Shown: one piece after another, positions 43,601 through 58,600 of the stretch
Position numbering within the stretch: position 1 is the stretch's first letter
Layout: every line of letters begins with the position of its first letter
Assembly: GCF_018691265.1 (NCBI RefSeq)
Contig: NW_024881295.1
Coordinates: forward strand, 14,286,314 to 14,350,313
Reading direction: 5' to 3'
Length of the DNA stretch: 64,000 nt
Source of the DNA: Tyto alba
Taxonomy: Eukaryota > Chordata > Aves > Strigiformes > Tytonidae
Position numbers and translations under genes: made by a program
The notes under the pieces: generated by a model
What the model saw: the letters and a program-made list of their open reading frames with translations, nothing else
Databases searched by the model: none
What the model was told of the DNA's origin: nothing

Positions 43601-46600
43601 CACCTCATCCTACCCTCTTCTCATTCAGAAGAAGCATTAGCTCTTCCCTTAATAACCAATGTCAAGCAAGATCCTAAGTGCATCTTGTGAAAAGGTCTCT
43701 TTCACACGCCTTTGATTTTTCCATAGCAGCCTACATAAGAAAGCACAATATGTATTGCTTCCAGCAGAACTGAGCAAACAAGGACTGAACTCATACATGA
43801 AGCAATACATACACTTTTAATTCTCGCCAATTCTTGTAAGTAGTATTTCAAGTTAAATCTTAGTAATATGTTTAACAGCTAAATCACAATATAGCAAAAA
43901 TTGCCTTCAATGACATCTACTTAAGATTACATACAAAACCCAAAAGTAACTTTGGAAATGGAAAAAATAATGGCTTTGTCAGAAAACCTCTTTCTCTCTG
44001 ACATATAAATGCATTTAGTACATATTTTTTCCCCTACACAACAATGAAACAACAGCAAAAAACCCCACCAGAAAACATGGATCTTAGAATTAAATACCTG
44101 ATGTAACTTCAGAGTTAGTCCCTGCTTTGAGCAGGAGGTTGGACCAGATGACATCCAGAGCCCCCTTCTAACCTGCATAATTCTTTGATTCTACTTCCTG
44201 CTTACTGTAGATTCGGGACTTTTCTCTCGTGTGTGGTAACTGGAGAAAAGCTGGCACTATTAGATTTGTAAGTACAAGTCCTGAACCTGTGGACCACTCA
44301 ACAGACAACAACATTGCCTCTGTACACAGCTTCATTGGATGCAGCTTGTAGGTTTATACTTAAAACTGAACAACTGATAGGGAAAACCCCCTTATATTAG
44401 AACTCGTATTGCAATATTATTATTGCTGTTGTTGTTATTATCATCTACTTAGTGTCTACTGATACTTTGTCCAGCACACTATCACAATTTCTTCTATTCA
44501 GGTGAGGAAGACACTGATGTATCTTAAGTATCAATTTGAAGAGCTTCCAGCAAAATGGGCTTGGTATTCCTGATAATCTTGAAGTTGAAAGAAAACAAAA
44601 GATTATACCAGAAGCGAATACTATTTTCTATATTATACTCTATTCCCTTCCTTCCACCTGCTGCCTTTTCACCTTACTCTATAAAACAAAAGCAAGTCCA
44701 AACATCTGGATTTTTCTACGTATTTTATAGCAGCAGAATATTTAATTGGATATTTCTAAATAAACCTTACCCGAAGCTACTGGTATGTTACAACCAGCAG
44801 CCTTAAGGGCATTAACAGCATCGGTGACTCTTGCAGGATATACACAAACCGCTCCAACAGTAATACCTGCAAAAGCAACAGGTCACTTTTTCATATATAG
44901 ATTTGTACCTTCTCAAGTGCAATCCATATTACGAGCATGTGTGCATTGTTCTCACCTTCCACTTCTGCATTCTCACAAGGATCTTAAGCACCTACACTAG
45001 GGACGTCTGTTATATTGCTCAAACAGTTCAGGTAATTCTCCATATTGTTACCTCCCTCACGTTCCTTCACCTGGCCCTGGGACCAAGTCTGCATTAGCAG
45101 GAGTTAGAACACCAAGATTTTTATTGACAGATTCTCTGTTTAGAGCTAACATGTACAGTTAAGACATGCTTAGTCAGCAAATTACTGCAAGAGAAGCCAC
45201 ACCGCCAAGCTCTGTCATTACTTGTTGAGCCAGACTGAGCCCAGCAGCAACTGAGCTGTCTTTATGTTAATGCAGTCTTACTGCATTTCTAGTTAAAATA
45301 CTCTTCTCAAAGTCTCAGATAATTGACCTCATATTTAATGCTTCAACTGTCTGAAGAGTTCATAAATCTAGGTTTTAAAAAAAGACTAATCTTTGGTATT
45401 TTATGTGTATGGCTTAAAACTAGAGGCCTGATCCCCCTTTTGGTTCTACATCATACGATGTCAATCAGTGGACCAATGTGCATGTAAAACTGACATATTT
45501 CAATAGTAAAAGCATGCCCCAAATGTCACTGGGATTTTCTTTTTGTAGATCATCATAAGGCCAACATGACATGACAAAAGTCAAATGGTATTCTCTGATA
45601 CATCGTGGATTACATCTGGAAAAATTCAGAAATGCTGCTCAGATATAAAGAGGTTTTATTGATATCTATATTGCTCTGAAGTTTTATTATGTTCAGTCTT
45701 GGGTGTAACACTGGGATTTCAGATGGAGCCTGCTTGAGTAATGTCAAAAAAAGGTTTACTACTAGTTCTTATGGGCTGTCTTCCACCCCTTCAACTCTGT
45801 TGATTTAGCTGGGAAGTCTTTTGTGTGTGTGTGTGTATACATGAATATGCACACAATCACATGCACTCACTACAGAACTGATTCCTTGAAGTAGATGGGG
45901 CTGCAGAGATGCCTCCTATCTTAACTACTGAAACAAGCAGGTAATAGATAATGTTTTCTGATGGAAAAACAACACGCGTAGGACTGTGTAACGTATTTTT
46001 TCTGACATACAAAGCGGCTGGCTCAGTAGCTACGTACAGAAACAACAGCTAAGCATGAAATCCAAAGAAGTCACATGAATACCGCCCCTTTATCCAATTT
46101 ACTAAGGACATCAGCACATTAACAGAATACTCAATTAGTTTCACCTTAGTGCACTGTTATTAAAAGACATACACTGAGGTTACACACTTCTGGCTTCTAC
46201 ATCAAATTTTCTCATTAGGTATCATAACTTACAATGTCATCCAAAGTCCATGCTTCAGTTCGGTTGCCAAACTAAGAAAGGAATTTTTTCTCCTTGTATT
46301 CCTATTTTAACTCAAAGGAATAGATACTTTGCACTTAGAACATAAGACAGTTGCTTTGAATAAGACCACATAGGACCTAGTTTGTTCCTTCAGGACTATC
46401 AGTTCTGCAGTGCTGTCTACCATAACTGCTTCCATTACAGGAAGAAGGGGCTATTTTTACACCTTTCTGAAAACTGAAAAATGAGGAAATGTAGATATTT
46501 TCTCTACAAAATACACACAACAAAACCTATCATACCTTTATCATGCATGTCCAAGGCTTTCAGCAGATCCTCTCTGATGGGATGCTTTGCTTTAAAACAC

Positions 46601-49600
46601 AGTCTGTGAACATTTGAAGGAGTATCATCGCCTGAAAGAGTGGTAAGGTCTATGCAGGTGACAGCTTTCAGCAGCCAAGCAGCCTACAAAGGGAGTGAAG
46701 CAAGGAATATAGTATTTCAGTTTACACTTCCAAAGCCAAACTGACTTAGAAGATGCAGGAATCAGAAGCCTGGCTCTCACTCTAAGAATGAGAAAACGTA
46801 ACATAACATGGAGGCTATGCAAAGAATGGTTTATGACAGATAGGGCTGGCAGATATTTGTTCATGTCTTGAGCAGTTATCTAATGGTACAGAAAGGATTT
46901 GGAATCTAAAGCCCACTCTCTCAGAAGCAAAGGAATAAATTCCAATTTTTGGTGCAAAAGCTAACTACCAAAGGGGACTCTGTAAGAATCAGAGAAACCT
47001 GGACAAAAAGCATCTTGTTTCAAATTTAATTCTATACAACAAAGATAAAAACATCACCTATGTGAGGAACCTCACTGCTATAATATGCTCCATTCTATAC
47101 AGTATGTCTGTATCTTTAAGACTCGTATGCACGATAAATTATACACACGCTTCAAGAGAAGTACAGGTTTGCAGTTGCCACTAACCAGATGAGTCTACAC
47201 ACCAGCAATTTGCACACTTGCACATTTGCATGCTTCTCCTGCTGTGAGACTGAAACATGGAATCAGTGGGGGGTAAGAACCCAGACTTCTTAAAACTTAG
47301 GGTCTAGACTCCAGATGTTTCCACTTGCTTTTGTGTGAATCGGGAATAAAAAACATCTGTAATTATTTGGTGCAAAAAACAAAAGCAAGAGCTAAGTGAC
47401 AAGGCTAAATCACTCTTTAGATGAAAATGCCACAGATTTTTACAAGACTTATTAATTGGAGAATGGAACAGAAGCACTATTACAAATTTTTTGTGCTTTT
47501 TTGCTGAACAAAATCTGAGCTTAAGATAGTATTCTGAAATACCTGTTGAAGGCCTTTACAGTGATGGCTTCGCTAAAAGCTGACATCTCTTAGTGGCCAC
47601 TTCTTCAACAAGGGAAGAGTTTGCAGTGGCAAAGTCCATTTGAGTCCATAAAGTCCCTCTCTGACTGCTCTGCTCTGTGACACAATTTGTCAGTATAGGC
47701 AGCAAAACCTGTTGTTTCAGCATGGAGGTATTATTCTGCAATCTCAAGTGGCTGGCCAGCCTACAAACACTTCACACTTTGCTGATGGGAGTCTCCTTTC
47801 TGAACATGCAGTAAATATTACACAGAAAGCTGTTATGGGGTGACTGAACAGAGTAATAAACCGTTACTGGCCTCTGTTAGTCTAAGCTTGACTGCTTATT
47901 TCTAACTCATTTCTACTTTCAGCCTAAAATACTCCAAAAGGGTTTTTATCCTTCATTTGAGGGAATTTTTGTCTTATCTCTTATGACATGAATCATAAAG
48001 TCATCAAGACAAATGTAGTCAGAGAGTTCCAAGAACTGGCATGAACTTCATTTTTTTAAAAGGGTTTTTCAAATGTATATTTTGGGAAATGGCCTTCAAA
48101 ATTTGAATCTGTGGTGCTACTTAGATTCAAACACATAAATGTTCAAAATCATCTCTGAAATAAACAGCACATGATTATCCTCCAATGACAGTGTGCAAAT
48201 ACAGGAGAGATGCTTCTGGCATTCTTCAAAGTAAAACCTTATTCGAGGAGCTCAGTACCAGTGTTACTACACAGAAGAGTGGAGAAGTGTAAGTAATAAT
48301 TAAACATTTGACCTACAGCCATGTTGAGGGAGTGATATTAAATCCTTTTCTTCCCAATGATTCTTTGTAATCAAAGCCTGTGGTTCTCTTATTTCTTTTT
48401 TCTTTATATAGTAACTTTGGTCAAATCAGAAAACTTACTTTTTACACTACTGCATCTGCAGTATCTGAAGATAGCCAAGGTTATGGAATACTCTGGATTT
48501 TCTCACTGACACTATTTCCCAACCCAGAGTCACTGAACTACTAAACTTGGTATCAAGTGACTTTTTATGCATAAGAAACTCTTGAGAAATGCTGAGCTGG
48601 GTCTAACTTTCCTCAGTTTATTTCCATTTATTTAATCATAACATTCAAAGCACAAACTTTCAGGTTCATGTAACAGGCAGGACATTTTTTTCTATCACCT
48701 TCCAGTAGGATCTTACAGCTGCATCAAATTATCCCCAAACTGCCATCCGCAAGATCTATGTTCATTATGAACGCACCTTCATCCACCCCAGAATGGCTGC
48801 CTGACGTGCGAAGCTGAGGATACCAATGATTCTGAACAGATTTTTAAGAATTAAGTATAATTAAATGACTCCTGCTTTCTCCTACTATGTTGGACTGTTA
48901 AGACAGATCCTTGAGTGTCTCCTTCCTCCTGCTTCCACATTAACAGCTACTGTTGCAAGAAAACAACTTGTTTAGCACGCAGAGGGAAGGAATCATACAC
49001 ATTTCCTTGCAGAACTGCTGTTTGGTGAATGAAGAATCAACCTGACCTTTGGACACCAGTCACCACTCCACGGCTTAGATCTCACTGGGAGCTCCGGGTC
49101 TGCTCCACGACATTTCCCAGACCTTGCCCTTGTCTGAAGGCTGCCAAAGCACTTAAGGCACCCTGCAGCCAGCTCTGCCTGCCGTCCCCCCTCTCAGCGC
49201 TTCCCGTCCTGCCGCTGAGATGGCAGAAACCAGCACTCAGCTGTGCCTCGCCTGCTCTGCTCTGCAGCACGTCTTAGCTTACACTGCATACCTGATGGCT
49301 TTGCATTACGATTCTCATGTGCAGACTGGATAAACCAAAACGCACACCAGGCCAGTATCTGCCAGTTCTGCCAGGGGGGCAGTAACAGCAGAGGCTGACA
49401 GTAACTGCTAAAACATTAAACGTGTGTGTCCAGTGAATGCCAGACAGCCTTGAAGAAAAGTTAATTCGCACCCCTGGCTTTAGCAGTCTTACCTGAACCT
49501 GTTTTATACTGAGATGGACAATATCTGATAATTTACATTATCTCAAGAGTTGAGAAGTCAGCCTCCTTAACACTAGTAGCCTTAAGTAGCATTTTTTCTT

Positions 49601-49615
49601 TCCTTCTTTTTTTCT

Positions 49616-49647
<32 letters not shown>

Positions 49648-52600
49648 CCTTTCTCCCCCCGCAATGCCATAGCCAGTCAAGATTTCTGAGCTTTAGGTAA
49701 GAACTAGTTAAGCAAAGAAATCACACATGTTGGGGATGTTTAAGTAAAGAAAAATCATCCAGGTAGGTCAAACTTGACAGGGACCATGATCATATCTTAC
49801 AGCATTAAAATTAAAAAATAAGAAGGCAGCGTGCAGAGAAGTCTGTCTGGGAAACAGAATAAATGTGTTGGGATAGTAATATAAAATTTAATCCACTCAT
49901 GAATAAAGATGACTTAAATTCATTTGCGGTTTTGCCACTCATGAGTTATAAGGTTTTTAACTTGTTTGGATAAATACGTCACCTTATTCCATCCCATCAT
50001 CATCAAATACAGATTATTAAAATAAGACATGGACAAGCACATCTTTTAAGTTTACATGCATCTTGAAAAAAATTCAATACTGCAGCCTGGAGAGACAGAG
50101 TGACTACTTTAAAAATACAGGAACAGAATGCATAAAAAGAGCACTTACTTGCCAATTACCTTTCACAGTTCTCCATTTTTTAATTTGTTCTGCATGCCTC
50201 ACAACTGCAGGTCGATTCACATGCACTTTTGAGATCCAGCCAAGTTCTAGGGTGGGAAAAAAAGAAGAAAAAAAGTCTCATCTATTTCTTTGTTCTTTTA
50301 ATATAGGGTGTGGGACTTCAGAAGAAAGTTCTAGCTTGGTTTGGGAACTCTGAAGAGCATGTTGTGCTTTTATGTTCTTTTCAGGGCTTGCATACTTATC
50401 ACCATAATAGCATTAACTTCTGTCAGGGTACGATCTGTGAACTGGATGCTTCACACAACATGTTTTGTTTGCCATTACAACTGAATTAACTTACTGCTAA
50501 CGAGAGACACTATGTTGCCAGTCCTGGACTATTAAGTTTATTATACATGTAGCACACAAAAAAACCCCACAAAACAGCCTTCTGTCATTGCTTGATGATT
50601 TCTTTCTTGATTCCAGAATATGGTGACATTTATTCGGTCCTTTGCTTGTCTGCTGGCACCCAGGATACAACAGCATTTTTGTGTGCATGAACCTTTGTTC
50701 ACAGGAACTGTACCCCACAAGGTCACCGAAACCTCTGGACAGACCCTTGCATAACAAAGCATCTGGGTTGTTACCGTCCAGAGCTAATTGTACTGAATTT
50801 GCTTCTAGGGCCTGACTAACTGCAAGTTTCCAAAAGCACTGAATTCCTGGGCAACACACCTGTCTGGAAGCTGCGGAGAGGCATGCCTGCCTGAGAAGTG
50901 CTCACCTTGCCAAGCACCCCAGAGGACCCAGGGCAACATCTTCAACCTGTGAATTTCTTCAGATACCCACTGCAGACAGCCTGGCTCACAATTTCAACGA
51001 GTTTCAGTATCCATAAACAATAGCCAGTCCCAAAGAGAAGCAGATGCTCAACGTTTACTAAAATACTGAAACTGTCTAAAAACAGAAGCACCAAAAATTG
51101 GACACTGCTTAACAAAGGGCAACTGACTGATAAAGGAAACTGAGGGGTTGGGTTCTTGAAGTGCAATTTTGAATGTTAATAAACACAGACTGCTCACAGA
51201 CGTACACAGGAAAAAGAAATGAGAGTATCTTTAAAATCTCTGATATCCCAAAACATAAACAATTCTTCTAAATACTGATCATATAAGCAATCCACAAAAA
51301 TACTCTGAGAACAACATCAACAATCATTATCCACCAATCATCAGCAAATCACCACCATCGATCGTCTAATATTATCATCAGTTAAGGTCAGTATGTGGAC
51401 ATGGGTTTAGATACTAAGGAAAAATATTTCTGAGTGACTGAATTTATTAAGAGCATCTCACCTCTACAAGTCTTCTTCACTTCTGTATTAAACCTGCATT
51501 TCCCTTGAGCACATTGATTAAAAAAGGTTTAAAAAACTTCAAAAAAAGTCAACAACCAAAATCACTGATTTTGTACAGAAACCTTATCCTCAGATTTTTT
51601 TCTTCTTATTTTATAGCTTTAATAGCCAAAAAAAGTGCAGAACTAATATAGTAGCTAATGTATGTGTGAATACAAGTTTGTTTTCCTAATTAGACTTATA
51701 AAAAGCTCTGGAAAAAACAATTTAGGGCAAATATGACTCAGTGGAAATGCAAGACAAAGGTATGAAACACAGCTAAACGAGATCTTGTTCTGAGCACTGT
51801 AAGCCACCCTGCTACCACTTTCCTATTAACCACATACAAGTAATTTAGTGACCAGTACCTACAAGGTCAAAATGTTGGCCAAAAGCAGAAAAGGTAAAAC
51901 AAAGAAGGAATTTCAAAGGAATCATAGGGAATTCAAGGATTTCTTTAAGAATTTAGCATCAGTCTCATTGTATGGCAACAAAGGGATGAGCTTGCAAAGT
52001 TGCAAACCACTTGAACAACAAACCCTCATTACTTCTTTCCACTTTCAAAGCTACAGCCTTGTCCATTCTGCCCCAAAAGCAATAAACTCAACCACCTTGT
52101 AGAAAGAAGGTGAGAAAATAAATTGCTACAAAACCTACGGCTACAACTTTCACTCTTTCTGAATATCAATAAATGCAAACCATACACACACAGACAGTTG
52201 AAATATAAGCTAGTGAAACCTCTATATCCTCTGCTTTAAGGCTGAGGCTCCTACATGATCATGAATCACTTCCCATGGGGTCACTATAGGCAATATTTGA
52301 CAAAGTCCAAGGAGGAGGAAAATACAAATAAATAAAAAAATAAGTGAAGGAAACACAAACTCTGTGTTGTGATTCTCCTACTATGTGCCAAGTACTCAGG
52401 TAGAATCTTTTAATCATAAACCAATATATCAAGACAACTTTTGAACCCTGCTGGGTGCATGGTGACCTTTCAGCCCCTTTGAAAAACGTGATAAAATCAA
52501 AGAAAGTGGTTTAGATGAGGAACTCAGTTTCTCACTCTCTAATACGGATCCTTTCAGTTACTCTACTCTAACCTATCCTTTCTACATTATGAAAAACAAC

Positions 52601-55600
52601 CAAGAAATCCGATAAGTAATTCATTTCTAAAAACTACAGCCTTCTATAGAAGAGTTTGAAAGAATATGAAGACAGTGTCCAGTCTTAGATACAAAAAATT
52701 CACGTTTCAGGTGAAAATTTAAGTGAAAGAACAGAAATTTCCCCATGACTAGGTTAACTCTTCATTACTTATTATTTGGAGAAGATTCAGTCTGATTCAT
52801 CTTGTGCTGGACTTTGATAGAAACATACATACAGCTATTGTATCTGTCTCTACCTGACTTTTGAGCACAGCTTCTCAGAAGGTCTGAGTGATTTTTTCAG
52901 GAAATAGAGCACCGCACACTTGATTAGCTTAAAGGAAACAGTCAAGTATAATACCATTTGGAGAAAGAAGGGGGAAAAAAAAAAAAAAGGATAAAAGTAA
53001 ATTAAGTAAATTCATAATCAATGGGAGAAAAGATGGGGAAGAACAGTGGAAGGGGAATAAGCTACTAGTTCTGCCTTGCCCAAAGATACCTGTGAAAGTT
53101 ACCATATATCAGCTGATCAGCAAGAGATGATTGCAAGTTCTTTCAAAATATAATGAAATTTTCTGGCTTAAGCCTTTTACACAGTGTAACACATTTTACC
53201 TTCTATTTTCAATAACTGAAGACTAGTCATGAAGGTAGGGGACACATGACAACTCAGTAAGGTGTAATATCTAATTTTTGTGCCTGAGACGCAAGTTTGC
53301 TTGAAAGACCATAGAATTTGGATCTCCAAGTATTTTTTTTTTTAATGTGGGATATTGATCCACTGTGCACAGCATTGACAGAAAACTTTTTTAAATAAAT
53401 TAAAATAATTTAAAAAAAAAATCAGAACTCCATCCTGTCTGTACAACTTAACGTGAGACATTATGCAGCTTACTAAAGGAAATAAAATGGTGTAATAAAA
53501 AACACACAGCAAAGAAGGACAAAGGTTCTTGTAATATGCAGCAGCAGATGGAGACTTCTATCTAACACAGACCTTTTATTCAAGCCCACTTCTCCATTAA
53601 TTAAAGCTCTGGGCAAGTGAAAACAAATATGTCTCAGGATAATTCTCTCTAAATAGACTTTCAAAGTTTGCCATGTGAGGTCTCACCAAATCTTTAAATG
53701 TAAGTGTCTCTTATTCAGAAAAATCACTCACAATTCCAGGTTGTTTTTTTTCTTTTCATTAAAAATCAGAATAAAACCATTATTTGAAATAGAACTGACT
53801 GCCTTTGGATTCTCCCCCCCCCCCCCCACTCACTCCCCCAAGCTTTATGATTTAGTATCTGGCTAAGGAAAACTATATTTAATTAGGCTCATTAACCTTG
53901 CAGTGTGAACACGTCTTTTTTTTTTTTTTTTTTTAAATAAGTCATCTGGTAGTCATCTGCAGAGTCATGTGGCTTCAGGGATAAAAGTAATTAAAGCAGT
54001 TACACTATAGCTAATTAGCCAATATTCTGTAATCACTCTTCAAGTTTACTTTTTTCTCTGAAGACATTTGAAAAAATCATATTCAAAACCTTAACAGGAA
54101 ATTCATCTCCTCTCTTTGAAGAACATGAATCCAAAAATACCAAGCATTTCCTCATAAAACAATAAATAAAACCACTTCATTAGTATAATTACATAAATAT
54201 CTAAGATACCTAACACATTCCTCATAAAACAGACTAAGCTTTTCAGAAGCTTTAAAAAAAAATGTGTAGATGGCATCCCTTCAGATGGTGAAACAGAAAG
54301 CTCAAGAATGCCTGAGGCTGTAGTTTCACATGCATTTTAAGGCAGCACTGTCCCCAAAAGAAGCTGCCCCCCTAACTGGTTATTTCCCCCTCTGTGCCAA
54401 AAACAGCATGTGTGCTTCTGCTCTTACCATGAACACATGATAAAATGGGTAAGGGAAGCGATGAAAGCTGTTATTTCTGGAGAAGCAAGTGAAACTGCAT
54501 CCTGAACCTTTAGTGGAGAAATGAGGTATTCAGCTGGACACAGGCTGACCCCAGCTGGCCATGCATAGCCAAGCAAAGCCACTGAAGAAAGAGAAAAGGC
54601 TTCAGGATCAGGTCTTCTTACAGTTATCTTACCATGTAAGCTGTTTAGAGGTTTGGTGGTTATTCAGTTTCCTCAAGACAGAAGCTGTTGTTATTTTTTC
54701 ATAGTGACTCTTGCTATGGACCTACTTTCTTTTCAGATGGGTCCTCCTTACATAGAGAAGTTCTACCTCCAAGCTATCAGCATTCAGGTACTCAAAGCAA
54801 GACACCAAGGCACGAGCCCCGAACTAGAAATCAGCTCTACTATCTTGGGATATTAGTGAAATCACACAATGTTGACCATGCATCACATGAAATGGATCAG
54901 GATATCCTCCAGAGCACTCTGAAAACCGCTGACAAGCCTTTCCTCAGAAAGCGAGCTGCAAAACAACAGGAGCTTGGTTTTCTGCAGGTCCAAGAACTCT
55001 GCTGTTCCCTCTCCTCTCCCCTGGCTCCAGAGACCTCTCTTAACCCCAATAACCCAGCTGTCCTGTTACGGTCCTTACAACCATGGAGTAAAACACGACA
55101 TTTGTTACTTGCATAAAGCCCCCCCAAAAAGATGTAATGAAAAGTCATGTAATTGTTGAGCTGTGCCTGCCTTTCCCTCAACAGAGGGATTAATTCGGTC
55201 ACTCCACCCAGTGACTTACTTAATTCTGAGACATCTAGCTGGCCTTCAAATTTGATTAAAATTATCCAGCAGATTCAAAAGGTGTTAGAAAGGAACACTG
55301 AAAAAACAGAGCCACAGTACCAGCTAAAACCAGCTATTAATATATTAGAACAGAATTATGCTGTCTTGAAAAGAGATGCAAGACTTCATTATCTAAATGC
55401 CACTTACCAACAGGCTAGCTCTCACATGTAAATGGCTCAGAAATACCAACTATAATTAAAAATATCAATTGAAATATAATGAATATATTTCTGGCCCTTC
55501 AACTAGAAGGGCTGAGCAACATGGATAGATTTTTTTTTTTTTTAGAATACAAGAACATACTTTGCAAAACAACTGTAACTAATTATTCATTACTCATAAT

Positions 55601-58600
55601 ACATATATATATATACACACACATACACGTACATAGACACACAGAGGTAAAAAAACATAATCATAGAGTAATTTGGGTTGGAAGGTCTCTGAAGGTCATT
55701 TGTGCAGCCTCCTGCGCAAAGCAGGGTCAGCTCTGAGTCCAGACCAGGATGCTGAGGGCTTTATTCTGTTGGATTTTCAGAGTCCCCAAGGATGGAGACT
55801 GCACAGTCTCTCTGGGCAACCTGCCCCATAACCTGACTGTCCTGCATGAAGAAGTTTTTCCTTATATCCAGTATGAACTTCTCTGACTCAAGACAAGCCC
55901 GCTGTGTTGCTTCATCCCATCTTGCAATGCTATGAAAAGCCTGGCTCTGCTTTCTTGATACACGCCCCATAGGGATGAGCAGGCTGCTGTTAGGACCCCT
56001 GGAGCCATCGCTTCCCCAGCCCAGCTCCCTCAGCCTCTCCTCACAGGGCGGGTGCTCCGGCCCCTGACCATCTCGGTGGCACCTCTGCTGAACTTCTGAC
56101 AGTTTGTTGATCTCTTTCTGCTATTAGGGAGCAACAAAACTGAAGAGCCTTCCAGATACGGCCTAGCAAGCGCTGAGCTCCTGGCCGTGTCCCCGTCGGG
56201 ACGGCCCGGGAGGCCGCTGGCCGTCGCTGCCCCCCAGGCCCCGGGGCCTTTCGGCAGAGCTGCTCCCCAGGCAGGCAGGGCCCAGCCTCTGTGGCTGCCG
56301 GGGCTCGTCCTCCCCCCGGGGCAGGGCGCTGCCTTCGGCCCGGCTTGATATCACTGAACTCCTACTGACCCATTTCCCCACCAGTCTGGGTCCCTTTGAA
56401 TGACCTGGATAATTTAGTGTCATCTGCAAACTCTATAAGCAAGCAGTCCATCGCCTCTTCCAGGTCACTGAAGAAAATGTTAAACGGAATGGGTCCCAGG
56501 TTATACCCCTACATTACCTTACTTGGTACCGGCCTCAAAGTAGGCTATGACCTATTGACCGTCACCTTCTCAGCCCAAACATCCAACCAGGTTTTTAAGC
56601 ATTTCAGTATCCGCCCATCCAAGTGTCCCAACTTGGATATGAAATATTGCAAAAGACAGCGTCAAAAGCCTTGCTAAAGTTGAAGTAAATGACATCCACT
56701 GCTCTCCCCTTGTCAACATATCCAGTCATTTTACTACGGAAGGCAATTAGGTTGGTCAGGCATGATTTACTCTTTTACCAGTACAATAAATGATGAAACT
56801 ATGTGACTGGCAATCAACTCCACTGTTGCTTCGCCATGTGACCTTGTGTTATTGTTCAGGCCATTCCCCGCTCTAATCACCCTACTGAGTGGCCTGAAGA
56901 AAGACTTGCATCTAGGCACAAGTTCAGGCTCCACACAAACAAGCTGTGTTATCTGCTTGGTTTTAAACTTCCTACTTGCCATTTTCTGCCTCTACCAAAG
57001 GTTACTGAGCACCTGTCTTTCTCCATGACTTCTGAAGCTGTTGCATCAAAATTCCATCTGCAGGGAACAGAAAACCCACGTGGCATCCCCCCAGTTAAAC
57101 CGAAGGAGTATGCTACTAGCTTACACTACAAAACAGATGCTCACTGATGCGTTTCACTTTTTGTTATGAAGTGGTGTTAAAAAGTTGTATTTGATGCTTT
57201 TCTGAAACATGACAAAACATGAAGCACGTGGTCCGTTACACTCCAGCATTCTTGTGAGCAGAGCAGGACAGGCAGATCCCTTTAAGCCCCTGCAGGCACC
57301 ATGATGAATCCCAGTACCGAAAAATGGCTCCACAAACAGTCCCTGCGGAATGACAAACCTGTAGAATTCCTTAACCACCTTCTTGACACAATTGTCTGAT
57401 GGCAAATGTATCAGTGTATTAGAATAGTTGCCCTCGGATTAGCTCATGCAAATCAGGTCTTTTTATCGGCATTAGATGCACCTGTTCTTTATTCCAAGTA
57501 AATACCTCTACTAAGGAACAATAAGACAGACAGATAGGAAGAATGAAAGCACTAACTAAGGGCTTTTAGAAGAATGTATTTATTTTACAAAAAAAAAAAA
57601 AAAAATCACATGGGAAAGCATTACATGCCATGGTTTGAGAAGAGTTTGGCTTGTCATTGATAAACAAATATATGCTTTCTAATGGCAGCATCAGAAATTT
57701 GCTTAAATAATGACATTACGTAGCAAGCACAGAAATAGCTGAGATAGAAGAAAGGACTCAAATAATATATATTTTAATTAAAAGATATTTTACCACTAGG
57801 TGTCCCTGTTAGAAACCTATAATCCTACACAATGCTCTGAGATAAAGGGCAAATCATTTAAATTACTGTTAAAGCTGCTGGCACAAGCTGGCAAAACCTT
57901 CAAAAGCCAAAGCACCTAAGTCTCAGAAGACGTGTGTATTGCCAGAGACCATGAAAGATAGAGGCAAAGGTTTAACATGTCCTTTTTGCGTACTGCTACC
58001 ACCAAAGGTACAGCACTAAGATTCAGTGACTTAGTTAGATACAGCACTTAATGTATTTCAGATGTGTATTTAGTGGGAGAGCAAATGGCAGGGAGATTCA
58101 GTTCTCCCTTTAAAGCACCCAGCATAAGGCAGTTGTTAGAAACAGCTACAGCATTTCTAGTGCCACTTAATACAAATGCAGTCATGGCCACACCGTTCCC
58201 CTACGACGCCTGCCCTGCACATCTAACCCAGCTCATTTTGACTGCAACTGACTGAAACAAATATCACTGTGAAGGGATGGCAAGTACCTGTGGATAAGGT
58301 GAGGGTAGTGACCTTTCCAGGTAAATCAGTTGCAGCTGGAAGAAGCCACATGGTGCAGGCCTGAAGATATCCATCCCTCTGTGCTTGCCTTTAATAATCC
58401 TGAACATTAGTTGACCCTGCCTCTTGGACAGGGGAGGGCTACTTACAGAAGAGAAAAGACTTCTAGTAAATATTTGGAACATATTCAAAAATTGTTTTAG
58501 CGGGTGAAAAAACCCAATTATTATGTTGTGCTGGTCAGCCGCATATTGAATACTTTTCCTTTGACTAGAGTTGTGTATCAAGATCCGGCCAAATGTTAGT

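Noticed and set aside
50159..50160. Donor AAAG|GTAATT as the end of DERA exon 2
   Set aside because: It leaves phase 1, while exon 3 begins in phase 0. The donor CAA|GTAAGT eleven bases further restores the frame and the 318-residue length.
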